64,000 bases of DNA from JAOAGA01 sp964540515 (lineage in GTDB: Bacteria > CALINM01), in assembly GCA_964540515.1 (NCBI GenBank), contig CAZIMS010000011.1, forward strand, positions 1 through 64,000, in the 5' to 3' direction. The stretch's first letter is position 1; every line of letters begins with the position of its first letter. Both the position numbers and the translations under genes were made by a program. Shown piece after piece: positions 56,237-64,000 of the stretch. The notes beneath the pieces were generated by a model, which worked only from the letters and a program-made list of their open reading frames with translations, searched no databases and was not told where the DNA came from.

Positions 56237-57217
56237 TTATAGATAACCTTTTTGTACATACCATTCATAGGTCCGTTGTAAACCGTCAACCAAGCTAACA
56301 GAAGGATTATAACCAAGCATCTTTCTTGCCTTATCTATACAGACGCCCCAGTTATTTTGTGATAGATCTTTTACCCTGTCGATATTTAAGACTAAGGGCT
56401 TATGAAACAAACGGCCTGTAAGCTCTGCCATATATGAAAGTGGTATCAATATACCCTTTCCAAGCCTTATGGTTCTAAGACTCTTTTTAAGAACCTTAGA
56501 AAAACTATCCTTAATCTCATAAATGGGATAGTTTTCTCCACCTATGTTTATAATCTCACCGCTAGGCAGGTCCTTTCTAAGTGTTAAAGATACTGCTGCC
56601 GTAAGGTCATCAATGTGGCAGAGATTTATAATCTTATCGTCATCGCCAAAGACAACAAAAAAACCCATCTTAACAGCTTTAAAAAGGTTTAATAAATTTA
56701 AATCTCTTTGGCCATACAAAAGAGTTGTCCTCAAAATTAACACATTAAAATATTCTTTAGCCTTAAATACCTCCTCTTCTCCCAATAGCTTACTGCGACC
56801 AAAGTGTGATACAGGCTTTGGTATATCTTCTTCATCTCTAAAATTTTTACTTAGAGAAGGTCCTGCAGCATTGAGATTTGAAAAAAAGATAAACCTCTTA
56901 ATTTTGCTACTCTCACTGCAAGCCTTTACAATATTTTTTGTGCCTAAAAAGTTTATAAGATAATAGTTATGCCAGTTATAAGTATTTAAAACGCCTGCCG
57001 TATGAAGTATTACATCTATATCCTTGAAACTCTCTTTTAATGTCTCAGGGTATAGAAAATCTCCATACCTTATCTCAACATACTTTATATAATCCCTAAG
57101 CCACCTTAAATCTCCTTCCTTTCTTATAAGACAGACTACCTCTTTGCCTTCTTTAAGAAGCATCTCTACAATATTACTTCCAATAAAACCCGTACCACCT
57201 GTTACCAGATATTTCAT
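56237..57217 (-). CDS. NAD-dependent epimerase/dehydratase
   Basis: The 326-residue protein has the cofactor motif YLVTGGTGFIGSNIVEMLL, HTAGVLNTY, and a VSHFGRSKLLGEE segment in which the catalytic tyrosine of YxxxK appears replaced by phenylalanine. That suggests a sugar- or sterol-type dehydrogenase with altered chemistry, or a different alignment. I place the start at 57217, where the family begins. The frame extends to 57283, where AAGG stands before an ATG, so the longer form cannot be excluded. It is leftward within a rightward cluster. Confidence 0.8.
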   Translation of the reverse strand: MKYLVTGGTGFIGSNIVEMLLKEGKEVVCLIRKEGDLRWLRDYIKYVEIRYGDFLYPETLKESFKDIDVILHTAGVLNTYNWHNYYLINFLGTKNIVKACSESSKIKRFIFFSNLNAAGPSLSKNFRDEEDIPKPVSHFGRSKLLGEEEVFKAKEYFNVLILRTTLLYGQRDLNLLNLFKAVKMGFFVVFGDDDKIINLCHIDDLTAAVSLTLRKDLPSGEIINIGGENYPIYEIKDSFSKVLKKSLRTIRLGKGILIPLSYMAELTGRLFHKPLVLNIDRVKDLSQNNWGVCIDKARKMLGYNPSVSLVDGLQRTYEWYVQKGYL

Positions 57218-57309
57218 TGCAAAAAAGTTTACAATTTTTTTTATAAAGATATCAAGTAAGATTTGATAAAATTTAGCTATCATTTTAGACCTTAAAAAAA
57301 GGAGAAAGC

Positions 57310-58158
57310 TTGGTTGAGGTATCGGTTATTATTCCTACCTATAATAGGGAAAAATTCATAGTTGAATCATCTCTATCTGTAATAAACCAGACCTTTAAAA
57401 ACTTTGAGTTGATTATTATAAATGATGGTTCAACTGACGATACAGAAGTAAATATTAAAAAACTTATAAAAATTTATAGGAGTTACAAAATAATTTATAT
57501 AGCTCTTGAAAAAAACTATGGCCCCGCCTATGCAAGAAATAGAGGTGCCGAGATAGCAAAGGGACGTTACTTAGCCTTTCTTGACTCCGATGACCTATGG
57601 CTAAAAAATAAATTAAAATATCAGTTAGCCTTTATGGAAAAGATGAGATGTCCTGTTTCTCAAACAGATGAGATCTGGATCAGAAATGGAAAGAGAGTAA
57701 ACCCTATGGACAAACACAAAAAGCCATCAGGTGATATATTTGAGAAATCACTTAAACTTTGTACAGTTTCTCCTTCCTCAGTGGTAATAAAAAGGGAGAT
57801 ATTCTTTGAGTTTAATGGCTTTGATGAGGCCTTTTTAGCCTGTGAAGATTATGATTTATGGCTAAGACTCTCAGTGAAATATCCTGTTTATCTTTTACCC
57901 AAAAAGCTTATAATAAAAAGGGCAGGCAACTGGGAGCATCAATCAGCTAAGATAACTCACCTTGATAAACTAAGAATAGAAAGCATGCTTAATCTTTTAA
58001 ATAATAACCAGTTAAACAACTACCAAAAGGAGCTCTTGATAAAAGAGCTGATTTATAAAACCTCAATCTACTTGAAGGGGCTCTTGAAAAGAGGAAAATA
58101 TGAAGAGGCAGAAAGATATAAGGAGATAATGGAAAGATATGCAAATAAGACTTGTTGA
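57310..58158 (+). CDS. Family 2 glycosyltransferase
   Basis: The 282-residue protein has the GT-A fold with VSVIIPTYNREKFI, IINDGSTDDTEV, and FLDSDDLWLKNKLKYQ for the DxD motif. CEDYDLWLRLSVKYP follows. It would transfer one sugar in surface glycan assembly. Start is TTG, with AAAGGAG five bases before it. It overlaps the next gene by twenty bases. Confidence 0.88.
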   Translation: MVEVSVIIPTYNREKFIVESSLSVINQTFKNFELIIINDGSTDDTEVNIKKLIKIYRSYKIIYIALEKNYGPAYARNRGAEIAKGRYLAFLDSDDLWLKNKLKYQLAFMEKMRCPVSQTDEIWIRNGKRVNPMDKHKKPSGDIFEKSLKLCTVSPSSVVIKREIFFEFNGFDEAFLACEDYDLWLRLSVKYPVYLLPKKLIIKRAGNWEHQSAKITHLDKLRIESMLNLLNNNQLNNYQKELLIKELIYKTSIYLKGLLKRGKYEEAERYKEIMERYANKTC

Positions 58159-58930
58159 TTTTAATCCTCAGCTCTTCTGCTATGACTTTATAATAATCAA
58201 TAAAAACTTAGAGATACCTCTCTTATATCACAAAGATGGAAAATACTTCCCTTTAAATAGAGTCTTTAATCAACATATCGATAAAAAAAAGATAAAAGCT
58301 CTCGTCTCAGAAGATCTTGCTGGACTCATAAATTTTTTTATATCTCTAAAAGGAGAAAATAATATTAACTTAATTGAGGTCCTTCGCATACTTAACATAT
58401 CAAAATCATTAAATGTTAATCTCTTGTCTTCTCAGTTTAAAAAATATGAGAGATATCTTCCTATTCTGTCTTATAAGGAAGAAGTAATTGAAAGTATTGA
58501 AAAGGGACTTCTTTTTCCAGAAGTTGCTCTTTTGATAGAAGAGCTAAAAAATTATAATCACTTTTTAGAGATTATAAACACCTTTAGGCTCACCTTTTCT
58601 GAGCAGAAAGAACTATTTAACTATCTAAAGAATAAAGAAAATACTATAGATATCACTAAAAACAAGAATAAAGAGGAGCTTATAAGGCTCATAAGGGCTG
58701 AGCTATATCCTAAATATTATAATCAACTCCAAAAATTCAATGAAATTAAGAAAAGGTTATCACTACCTAAAAAGGTAGTTCTAAAAGAAACCCCTTTCTT
58801 TGAGACAAAGGATTTAAAAATTGAGATTACCTTTAAGAATCTAAAAGAGTTAAAAGACAGAATTGAAGCAATAAATAAGCAGATTGAGCAAAAAGAAGAG
58901 CTATGGAAAGAGTTAATAGACCAGATTTAG
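58139..58930 (+). CDS. Unknown helical protein upstream of the SPL-like gene
   Basis: I do not recognise this 263-residue protein. It is charged and helical, with no signal or membrane segment. The middle (ESIEKGLLFPEVALLIEEL, then FRLTFSEQKELFNYL) slightly recalls the helical region of ParB-like proteins. The carboxy end is a coiled coil (KDRIEAINKQIEQKEELW). It overlaps the glycosyltransferase (20 bases) and the radical SAM gene (28 bases), so it is probably made together with the latter and may be its partner. Confidence 0.6.
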   Translation: MQIRLVDFNPQLFCYDFIIINKNLEIPLLYHKDGKYFPLNRVFNQHIDKKKIKALVSEDLAGLINFFISLKGENNINLIEVLRILNISKSLNVNLLSSQFKKYERYLPILSYKEEVIESIEKGLLFPEVALLIEELKNYNHFLEIINTFRLTFSEQKELFNYLKNKENTIDITKNKNKEELIRLIRAELYPKYYNQLQKFNEIKKRLSLPKKVVLKETPFFETKDLKIEITFKNLKELKDRIEAINKQIEQKEELWKELIDQI

Positions 58931-59988
58931 AATATAAAATCTATGTTGAAGAAAGTGCTCTACCTTTCTGTAAAGACTATCTTGAGGATGAGAGACTGCC
59001 ATATTCCATAATAACTTTAGAAAGCCAGGTAAGCTTAGATAATAAAAGAAATATAATTTTTAAGATAAAAAAGGGGAAGTTTTTAGAGCCCTGTCCTGGT
59101 ACACCTTCTTATATTTGCTGTGGCTACTATGTGCTTTCACCAGTGGAGAACTGCCCCTTTGAATGTAGCTACTGCATATTGCAAGCATATTTCAAAAATA
59201 AAAATATAATTGTCTATGCTAACATAGAAAAACTGATTGATGAGCTAAATGGCATTAAGGATAAAGCAATCTTTAGAATAGGAACAGGAGAGTTTTCAGA
59301 TAGTCTTTTTCTACCTATCACAAACTTTTATCTAAAGAAGCTACTTGACTTTTTTGCCAAAAATGAGAAGCTATACTTAGAGTTGAAGACAAAATCTGAT
59401 GAGATACCAAGCATTATAAATCAATACCCTCTGAAAAACATCATCTTCTCTTTCTCTCTAAATAGCCCTCTTATTACCGAACGGGAGGAAGGAAAAACTG
59501 CAACCATCAAAAGCAGGATTGAGACAGCAAAAAGGATAAGTGAGATGGGCTATCCCCTCTCCTTTCATTTTGATCCTATTATTCGCTACGAAGGTTGGGA
59601 GAAGGGCTACAAAGAAACGATAGATTTGCTATTTGATAAGATTGAAGATAAAAATATTTTCTGGATAAGCTTGGGTACGCTTAGATTTATACCCAATTTA
59701 AAAGATATAGCTGAAAAAAACTACCCTAAAACAAAGATATTTAAAGATGAGTTTATTGTTGGACTCGATGGAAAAAAAAGATATTTCAGAAAAACTCGGG
59801 TGGAGATATATAAAAAGATACTTTCAATGATAAGAGAAAGAACTTCTAATGTCTTTGTCTATCTTTGTATGGAAAATGAGGACCTATGGATGGATGTTTT
59901 TGGCTTAAAGATGACAAGTAAGAAACTAAAAAAGATTATGGATGATATCGTTAAAGATGGAAAAAATAGGCATCCTCATAGCACTTAA
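58903..59988 (+). CDS. Spore-photoproduct-lyase-like radical SAM protein
   Basis: The 361-residue enzyme has the radical SAM cysteines at 84, 88 and 91 (CPFECSYC). Ahead of these it has the SPL-family run CPGTPSYICCGYYVL. The later SFHFDPIIRYEGWEKGY and AEKNYPKTK also match SPL. In B. subtilis SPL an H-donor cysteine (Cys141) precedes TSD. Here the matching place reads GTGEFSDS, with glutamate in place of cysteine. It may therefore not repair spore photoproduct, and nothing else in the window suggests spores. Substrate unknown. Confidence 0.8.
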   Translation: MERVNRPDLEYKIYVEESALPFCKDYLEDERLPYSIITLESQVSLDNKRNIIFKIKKGKFLEPCPGTPSYICCGYYVLSPVENCPFECSYCILQAYFKNKNIIVYANIEKLIDELNGIKDKAIFRIGTGEFSDSLFLPITNFYLKKLLDFFAKNEKLYLELKTKSDEIPSIINQYPLKNIIFSFSLNSPLITEREEGKTATIKSRIETAKRISEMGYPLSFHFDPIIRYEGWEKGYKETIDLLFDKIEDKNIFWISLGTLRFIPNLKDIAEKNYPKTKIFKDEFIVGLDGKKRYFRKTRVEIYKKILSMIRERTSNVFVYLCMENEDLWMDVFGLKMTSKKLKKIMDDIVKDGKNRHPHST

Positions 59989-60595
59989 AAGGGAAAGTAA
60001 GGGGCTTTTTGAGCTTATCTCTTTTGAGAAGCTATTAGAAAAGCCTTACCCAGTATATGAGTCCCAGATGGGAAATAAAAAGATATACCTGGCTATCTCA
60101 GGATTAGGCAAGGCCTATGCATCAGCCTGTAGTCAGTTTTTAATTGATAGATTTGATGTTGATCTAATAGTTAATACTGGCTCCTGTGGGGGAGTCTGCC
60201 CCAACATAGAGATTGGCGAGATAATATGTCCCTATGCTTTTATGGAGTACGATTTTAATAGTATTAAGTTAGGTACACCTATCTATACCATAAATAACAA
60301 ATTTATAGATATCATTGAGGCTTTTGGTGTTAAAACTGCCCTTCTTGGCTCTGCAGATAGCAATGCAGACAGTAAAGAGAAAAAGGCTCTTCTCCATAAA
60401 ATGGGAATAGAGATAGCAGACTGGGAAGCCGCTGGAGTAGTTAAGACCTGCATAAAAAATTATAAAGACGTTTTTGTGTTAAAGGTGGTGACTGATACCA
60501 GCACCACCAATTTTGTAGAAGAGTTTATGAAAAATGTTATTAAACTAAATAAAAAGTTGGCTTATAAGACCATATCAATATTATCGGCACTTTAA
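59957..60595 (+). CDS. MTA/SAH nucleosidase-like (purine nucleoside phosphorylase superfamily)
   Basis: The 212-residue protein has the superfamily fold with IGILIALKRESKG, VNTGSCGGVCPNIEIGEI, the region ADWEAAGVVKTC (in place of the usual DMEGAA) and VVTDTST. Hydrolysis of methylthioadenosine or S-adenosylhomocysteine is likely, which would fit removal of products from the radical SAM enzyme before it. Futalosine hydrolase is another possibility. I prefer the ATG at 59957 (MEKIGIL); the frame also has an ATG at 59942. Overlaps the preceding gene. Confidence 0.75.
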   Translation: MEKIGILIALKRESKGLFELISFEKLLEKPYPVYESQMGNKKIYLAISGLGKAYASACSQFLIDRFDVDLIVNTGSCGGVCPNIEIGEIICPYAFMEYDFNSIKLGTPIYTINNKFIDIIEAFGVKTALLGSADSNADSKEKKALLHKMGIEIADWEAAGVVKTCIKNYKDVFVLKVVTDTSTTNFVEEFMKNVIKLNKKLAYKTISILSAL

Positions 60596-60600
60596 TTTAG

Positions 60601-61893
60601 TTACCAACCATAGCCATTCTCACCATGCTGACTTATATCAAGTCCTTCAATCTCTTCTTCATTAGAAACTCTAAGTCCCATAGTAGCATCAATAATCTTA
60701 AAGAGAATGTAGCTTATAACAAAGGAGTACAAGATAGCAACAACAACACTTATAGCCTGAACACCTAACAAAGCAGGGTTGCCATAAAACAAACCATCAC
60801 TACCAGCTGGATTAACAGCTTTAGTTGCAAAAAGGCCTGTTGCCAATGCACCCACGGTTCCACCAACACCATGTACACCCACAGCATCAAGAGCATCATC
60901 ATATCCTAACCTTGCCTTTAAGCTAACTGCCATGTAGCAAATAGGTCCAGTAACAAGTCCAATAATAAATGAGGAAAAGGGTGTTACAAATCCTGCTGCA
61001 GGAGTTATGGCCACAAGACCTGCTACTGCACCAGAGGCTAAACCTAATAGGGTAGGTTTTTTTCTATGTAGCCACTCTGAAAATAACCAAGATATAGACC
61101 CCACAGCGGAAGAGATATGGGTATTTACAAAGGCCGCAACAGAGAGCCCACTAGAACCAATGGCACTGCCACCATTAAAACCAAACCAACCAAACCACAA
61201 AATCGCTGTTCCAAGAAGCGTCATAGTAAGATTATGAGGTGGCATTGGCTCTTTAAGATATCCCTTTCTCTTGCCTAGAACCATAGAGCCAGCAAGGGCT
61301 GAAAAGCCAGAGATTATATGTACAACAAGACCACCTGCAAAATCAAGGGCACCCAAGTTTCTAATCCATCCACCTACTCCCCATACCCAGTGGGCAATTG
61401 GAAGATAAACTATAATTACCCAGAGTACAAGAAAAACAATATATGAGGTAAACTTAACTCTCTCAGCAAGAGCACCAGAGATAAGAGCAGGCGTTATTAT
61501 GGCAAACATAAGCTGAAAAGCCATAAAAAGCTGGTGAGGAATTGTTGGACAATAATCTTTATGAGGTAAGGTTGTTACATCTCTTAAAAATATATAATCA
61601 AGACCACCTATAAAGTTAAATATATCGGTACCAAAGGCGAGACTATATCCAAACAAAAACCAGATTGTTGTTACAACACCTATAGCCACTAAGCTATGCA
61701 TCATTGTTCCAAGAACATTCTTTTTTCTAACCATCCCACCATAAAAAAGTGCTAAACCTGGCGTCATTAACATAACTAAGGCTGTTGAGATAAGCATCCA
61801 AGCAGTATCGCCTGTATTAATCTCTCCCTCATTTGCAAAGACTTTAGTAACTAATAGGAAAGGTATAAGTAAGCAAAAAATTTTTCTTTTCAT
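60601..61893 (-). CDS. amtB: Ammonium transporter
   Basis: The protein (430 residues) has a signal sequence and eleven membrane helices. The twin histidines are in DFAGGLVVHIISG and DAVGVHGVGG. GALAERVKF and FGWFGFNGGS are typical. The ATG at 61893 is favoured, because GAGG stands eight bases upstream; the GTG at 61902 overlaps that site. A sigma-54 promoter lies just upstream, so it is probably induced by nitrogen limitation. A glnK gene, common next to amtB, is absent here. Confidence 0.95.
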   Translation of the reverse strand: MKRKIFCLLIPFLLVTKVFANEGEINTGDTAWMLISTALVMLMTPGLALFYGGMVRKKNVLGTMMHSLVAIGVVTTIWFLFGYSLAFGTDIFNFIGGLDYIFLRDVTTLPHKDYCPTIPHQLFMAFQLMFAIITPALISGALAERVKFTSYIVFLVLWVIIVYLPIAHWVWGVGGWIRNLGALDFAGGLVVHIISGFSALAGSMVLGKRKGYLKEPMPPHNLTMTLLGTAILWFGWFGFNGGSAIGSSGLSVAAFVNTHISSAVGSISWLFSEWLHRKKPTLLGLASGAVAGLVAITPAAGFVTPFSSFIIGLVTGPICYMAVSLKARLGYDDALDAVGVHGVGGTVGALATGLFATKAVNPAGSDGLFYGNPALLGVQAISVVVAILYSFVISYILFKIIDATMGLRVSNEEEIEGLDISQHGENGYGW

Positions 61894-61929
61894 CAAAGCC
61901 ACCTCAGTTTTTATAGTTTTCTTGGTATT

Positions 61930-61946
61930 TGCAAATTAAGTGCCAA
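61930..61946 (-). promoter_or_regulatory. Sigma-54 promoter of amtB
   Basis: On the minus strand the sequence TTGGCACTTAATTTGCA has the -24 GG and -12 GC exactly ten bases apart, as in the consensus TGGCAC-N5-TTGC. The start point would fall about 25 bases before the amtB ATG. An NtrC-like activator is expected, though I cannot point to its binding sites. Confidence 0.85.
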
Positions 61947-62069
61947 ACAATTTGTTTATTTTTTAATCAAAAATGCAAAATATAATGGCATTTTTTTACA
62001 AAGGATGACCACAAAGACTAAAAAATAGTCAAAAAAGAGAGGGGCAAGAAAATTAAATATATTTTTTGC

Positions 62070-62786
62070 TTACTTAACCACTACAAAGGGGTACCTTGAC
62101 ATAACCACATATCCACCATCAGGCCAGTTAAAATATACTCTTACTTCATAGTTTCCAGCAGGTAGGCCCTTAAAAGTGTAAGTTCCATTTCTGGCACCAT
62201 TAGTATAAAACCACTCATCGTAGGAACTATCGTTAGCCCCTTTAGAGACAACAGTTATCCAATCCTGTTTAAAACCAGGAAGATTAAAATATTCAACAAT
62301 TATAGGCTCATTCTCATAAAAAATATTTTTAATGGTTCTTGCATAAACTCCAGCAGGTATATTGGCAGTCGGTTGAGAAACTGGTTCTTTTGGCTTAGCT
62401 ATTGGTTTTAATACACCTAAACTTCCTGTAGTCTCCTTTAGAAATATAGAGACATTATTGTCTAAAAAATACCCTGATATAATCCATTTTCCATCTTTTT
62501 TTTCAAAGATACTAAATCTTGCAGAGGGCTGATTTGCCTCATTATAGAAGACAAGTTCCTTATCTTCTATACCCCACTTAGCTTCATTATAACTACGATA
62601 CCCTTCAATTCTTCCACCAGACTTAAGTTTAATATTTGCTACTCCACCGACATCTGATTTCTCATACCTCCAGATGGTCTCGTTTAGTTCAAAATCTGTG
62701 ATAGGTAGATGGCTTATCTGTGAAAATGCCCGAGACTGTAGAATAACTAAAACTAACATTAAAAAAAATATTTTTCTTATCTTCAT
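62070..62786 (-). CDS. Secreted beta-sandwich protein of unknown function
   Basis: The 238-residue protein has a signal peptide (1-22). Its first part (about 30-120) is a lipocalin-like or wrinkled beta domain (IWRYEKSDVGGVANIKLKSG). A proline-rich linker and a carboxy beta-sandwich (about 148-238) follow, with FNLPGFKQDWITVVSKGAND and LPAGNYEVRVYFNWPDGGY. Such domains occur in secreted proteins of many bacteria, with unknown role. Good GGAGGG ribosome site. It lies between amtB and the CCG-VTT gene, all leftward. Confidence 0.7.
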   Translation of the reverse strand: MKIRKIFFLMLVLVILQSRAFSQISHLPITDFELNETIWRYEKSDVGGVANIKLKSGGRIEGYRSYNEAKWGIEDKELVFYNEANQPSARFSIFEKKDGKWIISGYFLDNNVSIFLKETTGSLGVLKPIAKPKEPVSQPTANIPAGVYARTIKNIFYENEPIIVEYFNLPGFKQDWITVVSKGANDSSYDEWFYTNGARNGTYTFKGLPAGNYEVRVYFNWPDGGYVVMSRYPFVVVK

Positions 62787-62866
62787 AGCCTACCCTCCCT
62801 CTTTAAAGTTTAACAGCGCATATAAAAATGTCAAAAAAATAAAAATTTTCTCGATTTTAAGTGAGA

Positions 62867-64000
62867 TTAATTTTTCTGAGTAAGCCTTTTTATAAGATAG
62901 GGGATAAACATAATTAGAGAGATTAGGATTATGGCAATCGCAAAGCCCAGTATCTCTCCCTTAGCTATTAAGTCAAAAAGAGAGCTTCCAAGATATACAT
63001 AGGCAATACAGGCAGGCAACATAAAGACAAAAGATGCAACTACATAATGTAAGAAAGGGATTGGCGTTATACCATAAAGATAGTTTAAGACAGGAAAAGG
63101 AAAGAGAGGCACTATTCTTGTAAAGGCAACAATCTTCCAGCCTCTATCTTTTACAAGATTTGATAATTTTTCCCATCTTTTAACACCAAAGGTCCTTTTT
63201 ACAAGGTTATAGAATAGATAGCGAGATAAAAAAAATGGTACTGAACAACCAATTGTAGCACCGGAAATAGCAAATATAACCCCCCAGAAGGGTCCCCAGA
63301 TCATGCCGGCTATTAAAGTAAGAATAAGGCTTGGGAAAAATATAGATGGTCCTATGGAGTAGATTAATATGTATATAATAGGAGATAGGTACTTGTAGGA
63401 TTTAACATAGTTAAAAACCCCTTCGATATTAAGCAAACCTTCTTTTTTCAAACTATAGACATAAAAGACACCAATAATTATAAGGAGTAACAAAAAAATC
63501 TTAGTTAAATTAAGCTTGCTAATCAGTGAAATCTTTAACCTATTAATCCACTTTTGGGTATCACTTAGGGGCTTATCAATAAATTGACCTGTTAAATACT
63601 CAATAATATGCTTACCAGAAATACCATTTTTTAAAAAACGATTCTTACATCCCATACAGGATGTTACTATCTCTTTTTCTTCAGCACCTTTTTTCACTCT
63701 TTCTAAAAAATTTTTTGAAACTTCTTGATCTAATTTATTAGCACTACCACCAAGTCCACAGCAAGAGGGCTCTTGAAAAATTTTTTCTGTATATTTATGA
63801 AAAATTTTATTTATCCTATCTCTAACCTTTTGGTCAAGAAAATTTGGACAGGGATGATGTATTACTAAAGGATTGCCGACTTTTTTCAGATCATCCTCTC
63901 CAAATAGCTCAACTAAATGAATCTTGTCAATCCCCTGTAGATATTTTTCAAAGATTTTTTTACAATTAGCACATCCAAAGATTATCTTATCGACACCACA
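62867..64000 (-). CDS. CCG-domain (HdrB-like) Fe-S protein fused to a VTT/DedA-type membrane domain, N-terminus beyond the window
   Basis: The frame is open from the window edge to the TAA at 62867, 377 codons, so the true start is outside. The first 120 residues form a cysteine-rich CCG domain: CANC, IHHPC, then SCCGLGGSANKLDQ, and CMGC. This is the type that binds iron-sulfur clusters in heterodisulfide reductase and related oxidoreductases. After a linker and a membrane helix, the rest is a TVP38/DedA (VTT) domain: GMIWGPFWGVIFAISGATIG, FTRIVPLFPFPVLNYLYG. A GTG at 63697 could be mistaken for the start. The fusion suggests a membrane-bound redox function. Confidence 0.85.
   Translation of the reverse strand, partial: CGVDKIIFGCANCKKIFEKYLQGIDKIHLVELFGEDDLKKVGNPLVIHHPCPNFLDQKVRDRINKIFHKYTEKIFQEPSCCGLGGSANKLDQEVSKNFLERVKKGAEEKEIVTSCMGCKNRFLKNGISGKHIIEYLTGQFIDKPLSDTQKWINRLKISLISKLNLTKIFLLLLIIIGVFYVYSLKKEGLLNIEGVFNYVKSYKYLSPIIYILIYSIGPSIFFPSLILTLIAGMIWGPFWGVIFAISGATIGCSVPFFLSRYLFYNLVKRTFGVKRWEKLSNLVKDRGWKIVAFTRIVPLFPFPVLNYLYGITPIPFLHYVVASFVFMLPACIAYVYLGSSLFDLIAKGEILGFAIAIILISLIMFIPYLIKRLTQKN

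Noticed and set aside
62000..62040. Terminator after the secreted protein gene (GACTA/TAGTC hairpin)
   Set aside because: The stem is only five A+T-rich pairs and the T-run is interrupted; I could not support it.
63697..63699. GTG at 63697 as the start of a short VTT protein
   Set aside because: The same frame stays open to the window end and encodes the first part of a CCG domain, so the GTG is internal.
1..64000. CRISPR array or complete insertion sequence
   Set aside because: No regularly spaced repeats and no transposase gene were seen anywhere in the window.

Overview
The window is about two-thirds A+T and densely packed with genes. It suggests a Gram-negative bacterium: it carries lipoproteins with lipobox signals, two lytic transglycosylases, LptM- and LapA-like envelope proteins, and dTDP-sugar and GDP-fucose pathways for surface glycan. 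Hybrid histidine kinases, substrate-binding/PAS sensors, a CCG-type Fe-S protein and molybdenum-cofactor genes point to a respiring, probably anaerobic or microaerophilic organism. Deferribacterota, Nitrospirota or a Desulfobacterota-like lineage would fit. The sequence alone does not settle this, and lifestyle is inference.

Region by region. Positions 1-7.2 kb hold the first codons of infA, three sensory genes (a substrate-binding/PAS protein, a PAS protein and a hybrid kinase), metX-metW, and a LapA-like membrane protein. Two of the sensors share an unusual C-terminal four-cysteine module. Positions 7.3-18.9 kb form one leftward block: cbiP, xerC, hslV, hslU, a pseudo-receiver/GAF protein, then argB-argD-argF-argG-argH, ending in a 43-codon LptM-like lipoprotein gene that overlaps argH. 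Positions 19-28.7 kb hold fcl-gmd, tRNA-Arg(CCT), phoH, nth, truD, gyrA, a TPR lipoprotein and rlmH. Positions 28.7-32.6 kb form a leftward operon with overlapping genes: lytic transglycosylase, moeA, a UbiV-like Fe-S protein and an unknown helical protein.

Positions 32.6-40.2 kb look accessory. They hold a haem-binding hybrid kinase preceded by short direct repeats, then a cassette of SHOCT/zinc-ribbon, FecR-like, small coiled and Ig-like lipoprotein genes. Several of these reading frames are broken by single-base losses or a nonsense codon. A gene-poor stretch and a DUF6544-type membrane protein follow. Positions 40.4-45.8 kb are housekeeping: isochorismatase-like, Crp/Fnr, metallo-hydrolase, nfo, slt, rsmA.

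Positions 45.9-60.6 kb run rightward as a glycan/glycoprotein cluster. It contains a SurA-like protein, a Nudix hydrolase, two rfbD copies, a GT-C glycosyltransferase, a GT2 fusion, a flavoprotein, an STT3/PglB-type oligosaccharyltransferase, rfbB, mobB and another GT2. It ends in a tight set of an unknown protein, a spore-photoproduct-lyase-like radical SAM enzyme lacking the usual H-donor cysteine, and an MTA/SAH nucleosidase-like protein. Positions 60.6-64 kb contain amtB behind a textbook sigma-54 promoter, a secreted beta-sandwich protein, and the 3' part of a gene fusing a heterodisulfide-reductase-type CCG domain to a DedA/TVP38-type membrane domain.

The points most worth a second look are the CCG-VTT fusion, the cluster of one-base frame breaks at 35.3-37.4 kb, the recurring leaderless promoters, the sigma-54 site of amtB, the SPL-like enzyme, the UbiV-like protein, and the His-for-Cys ligand in Nth.
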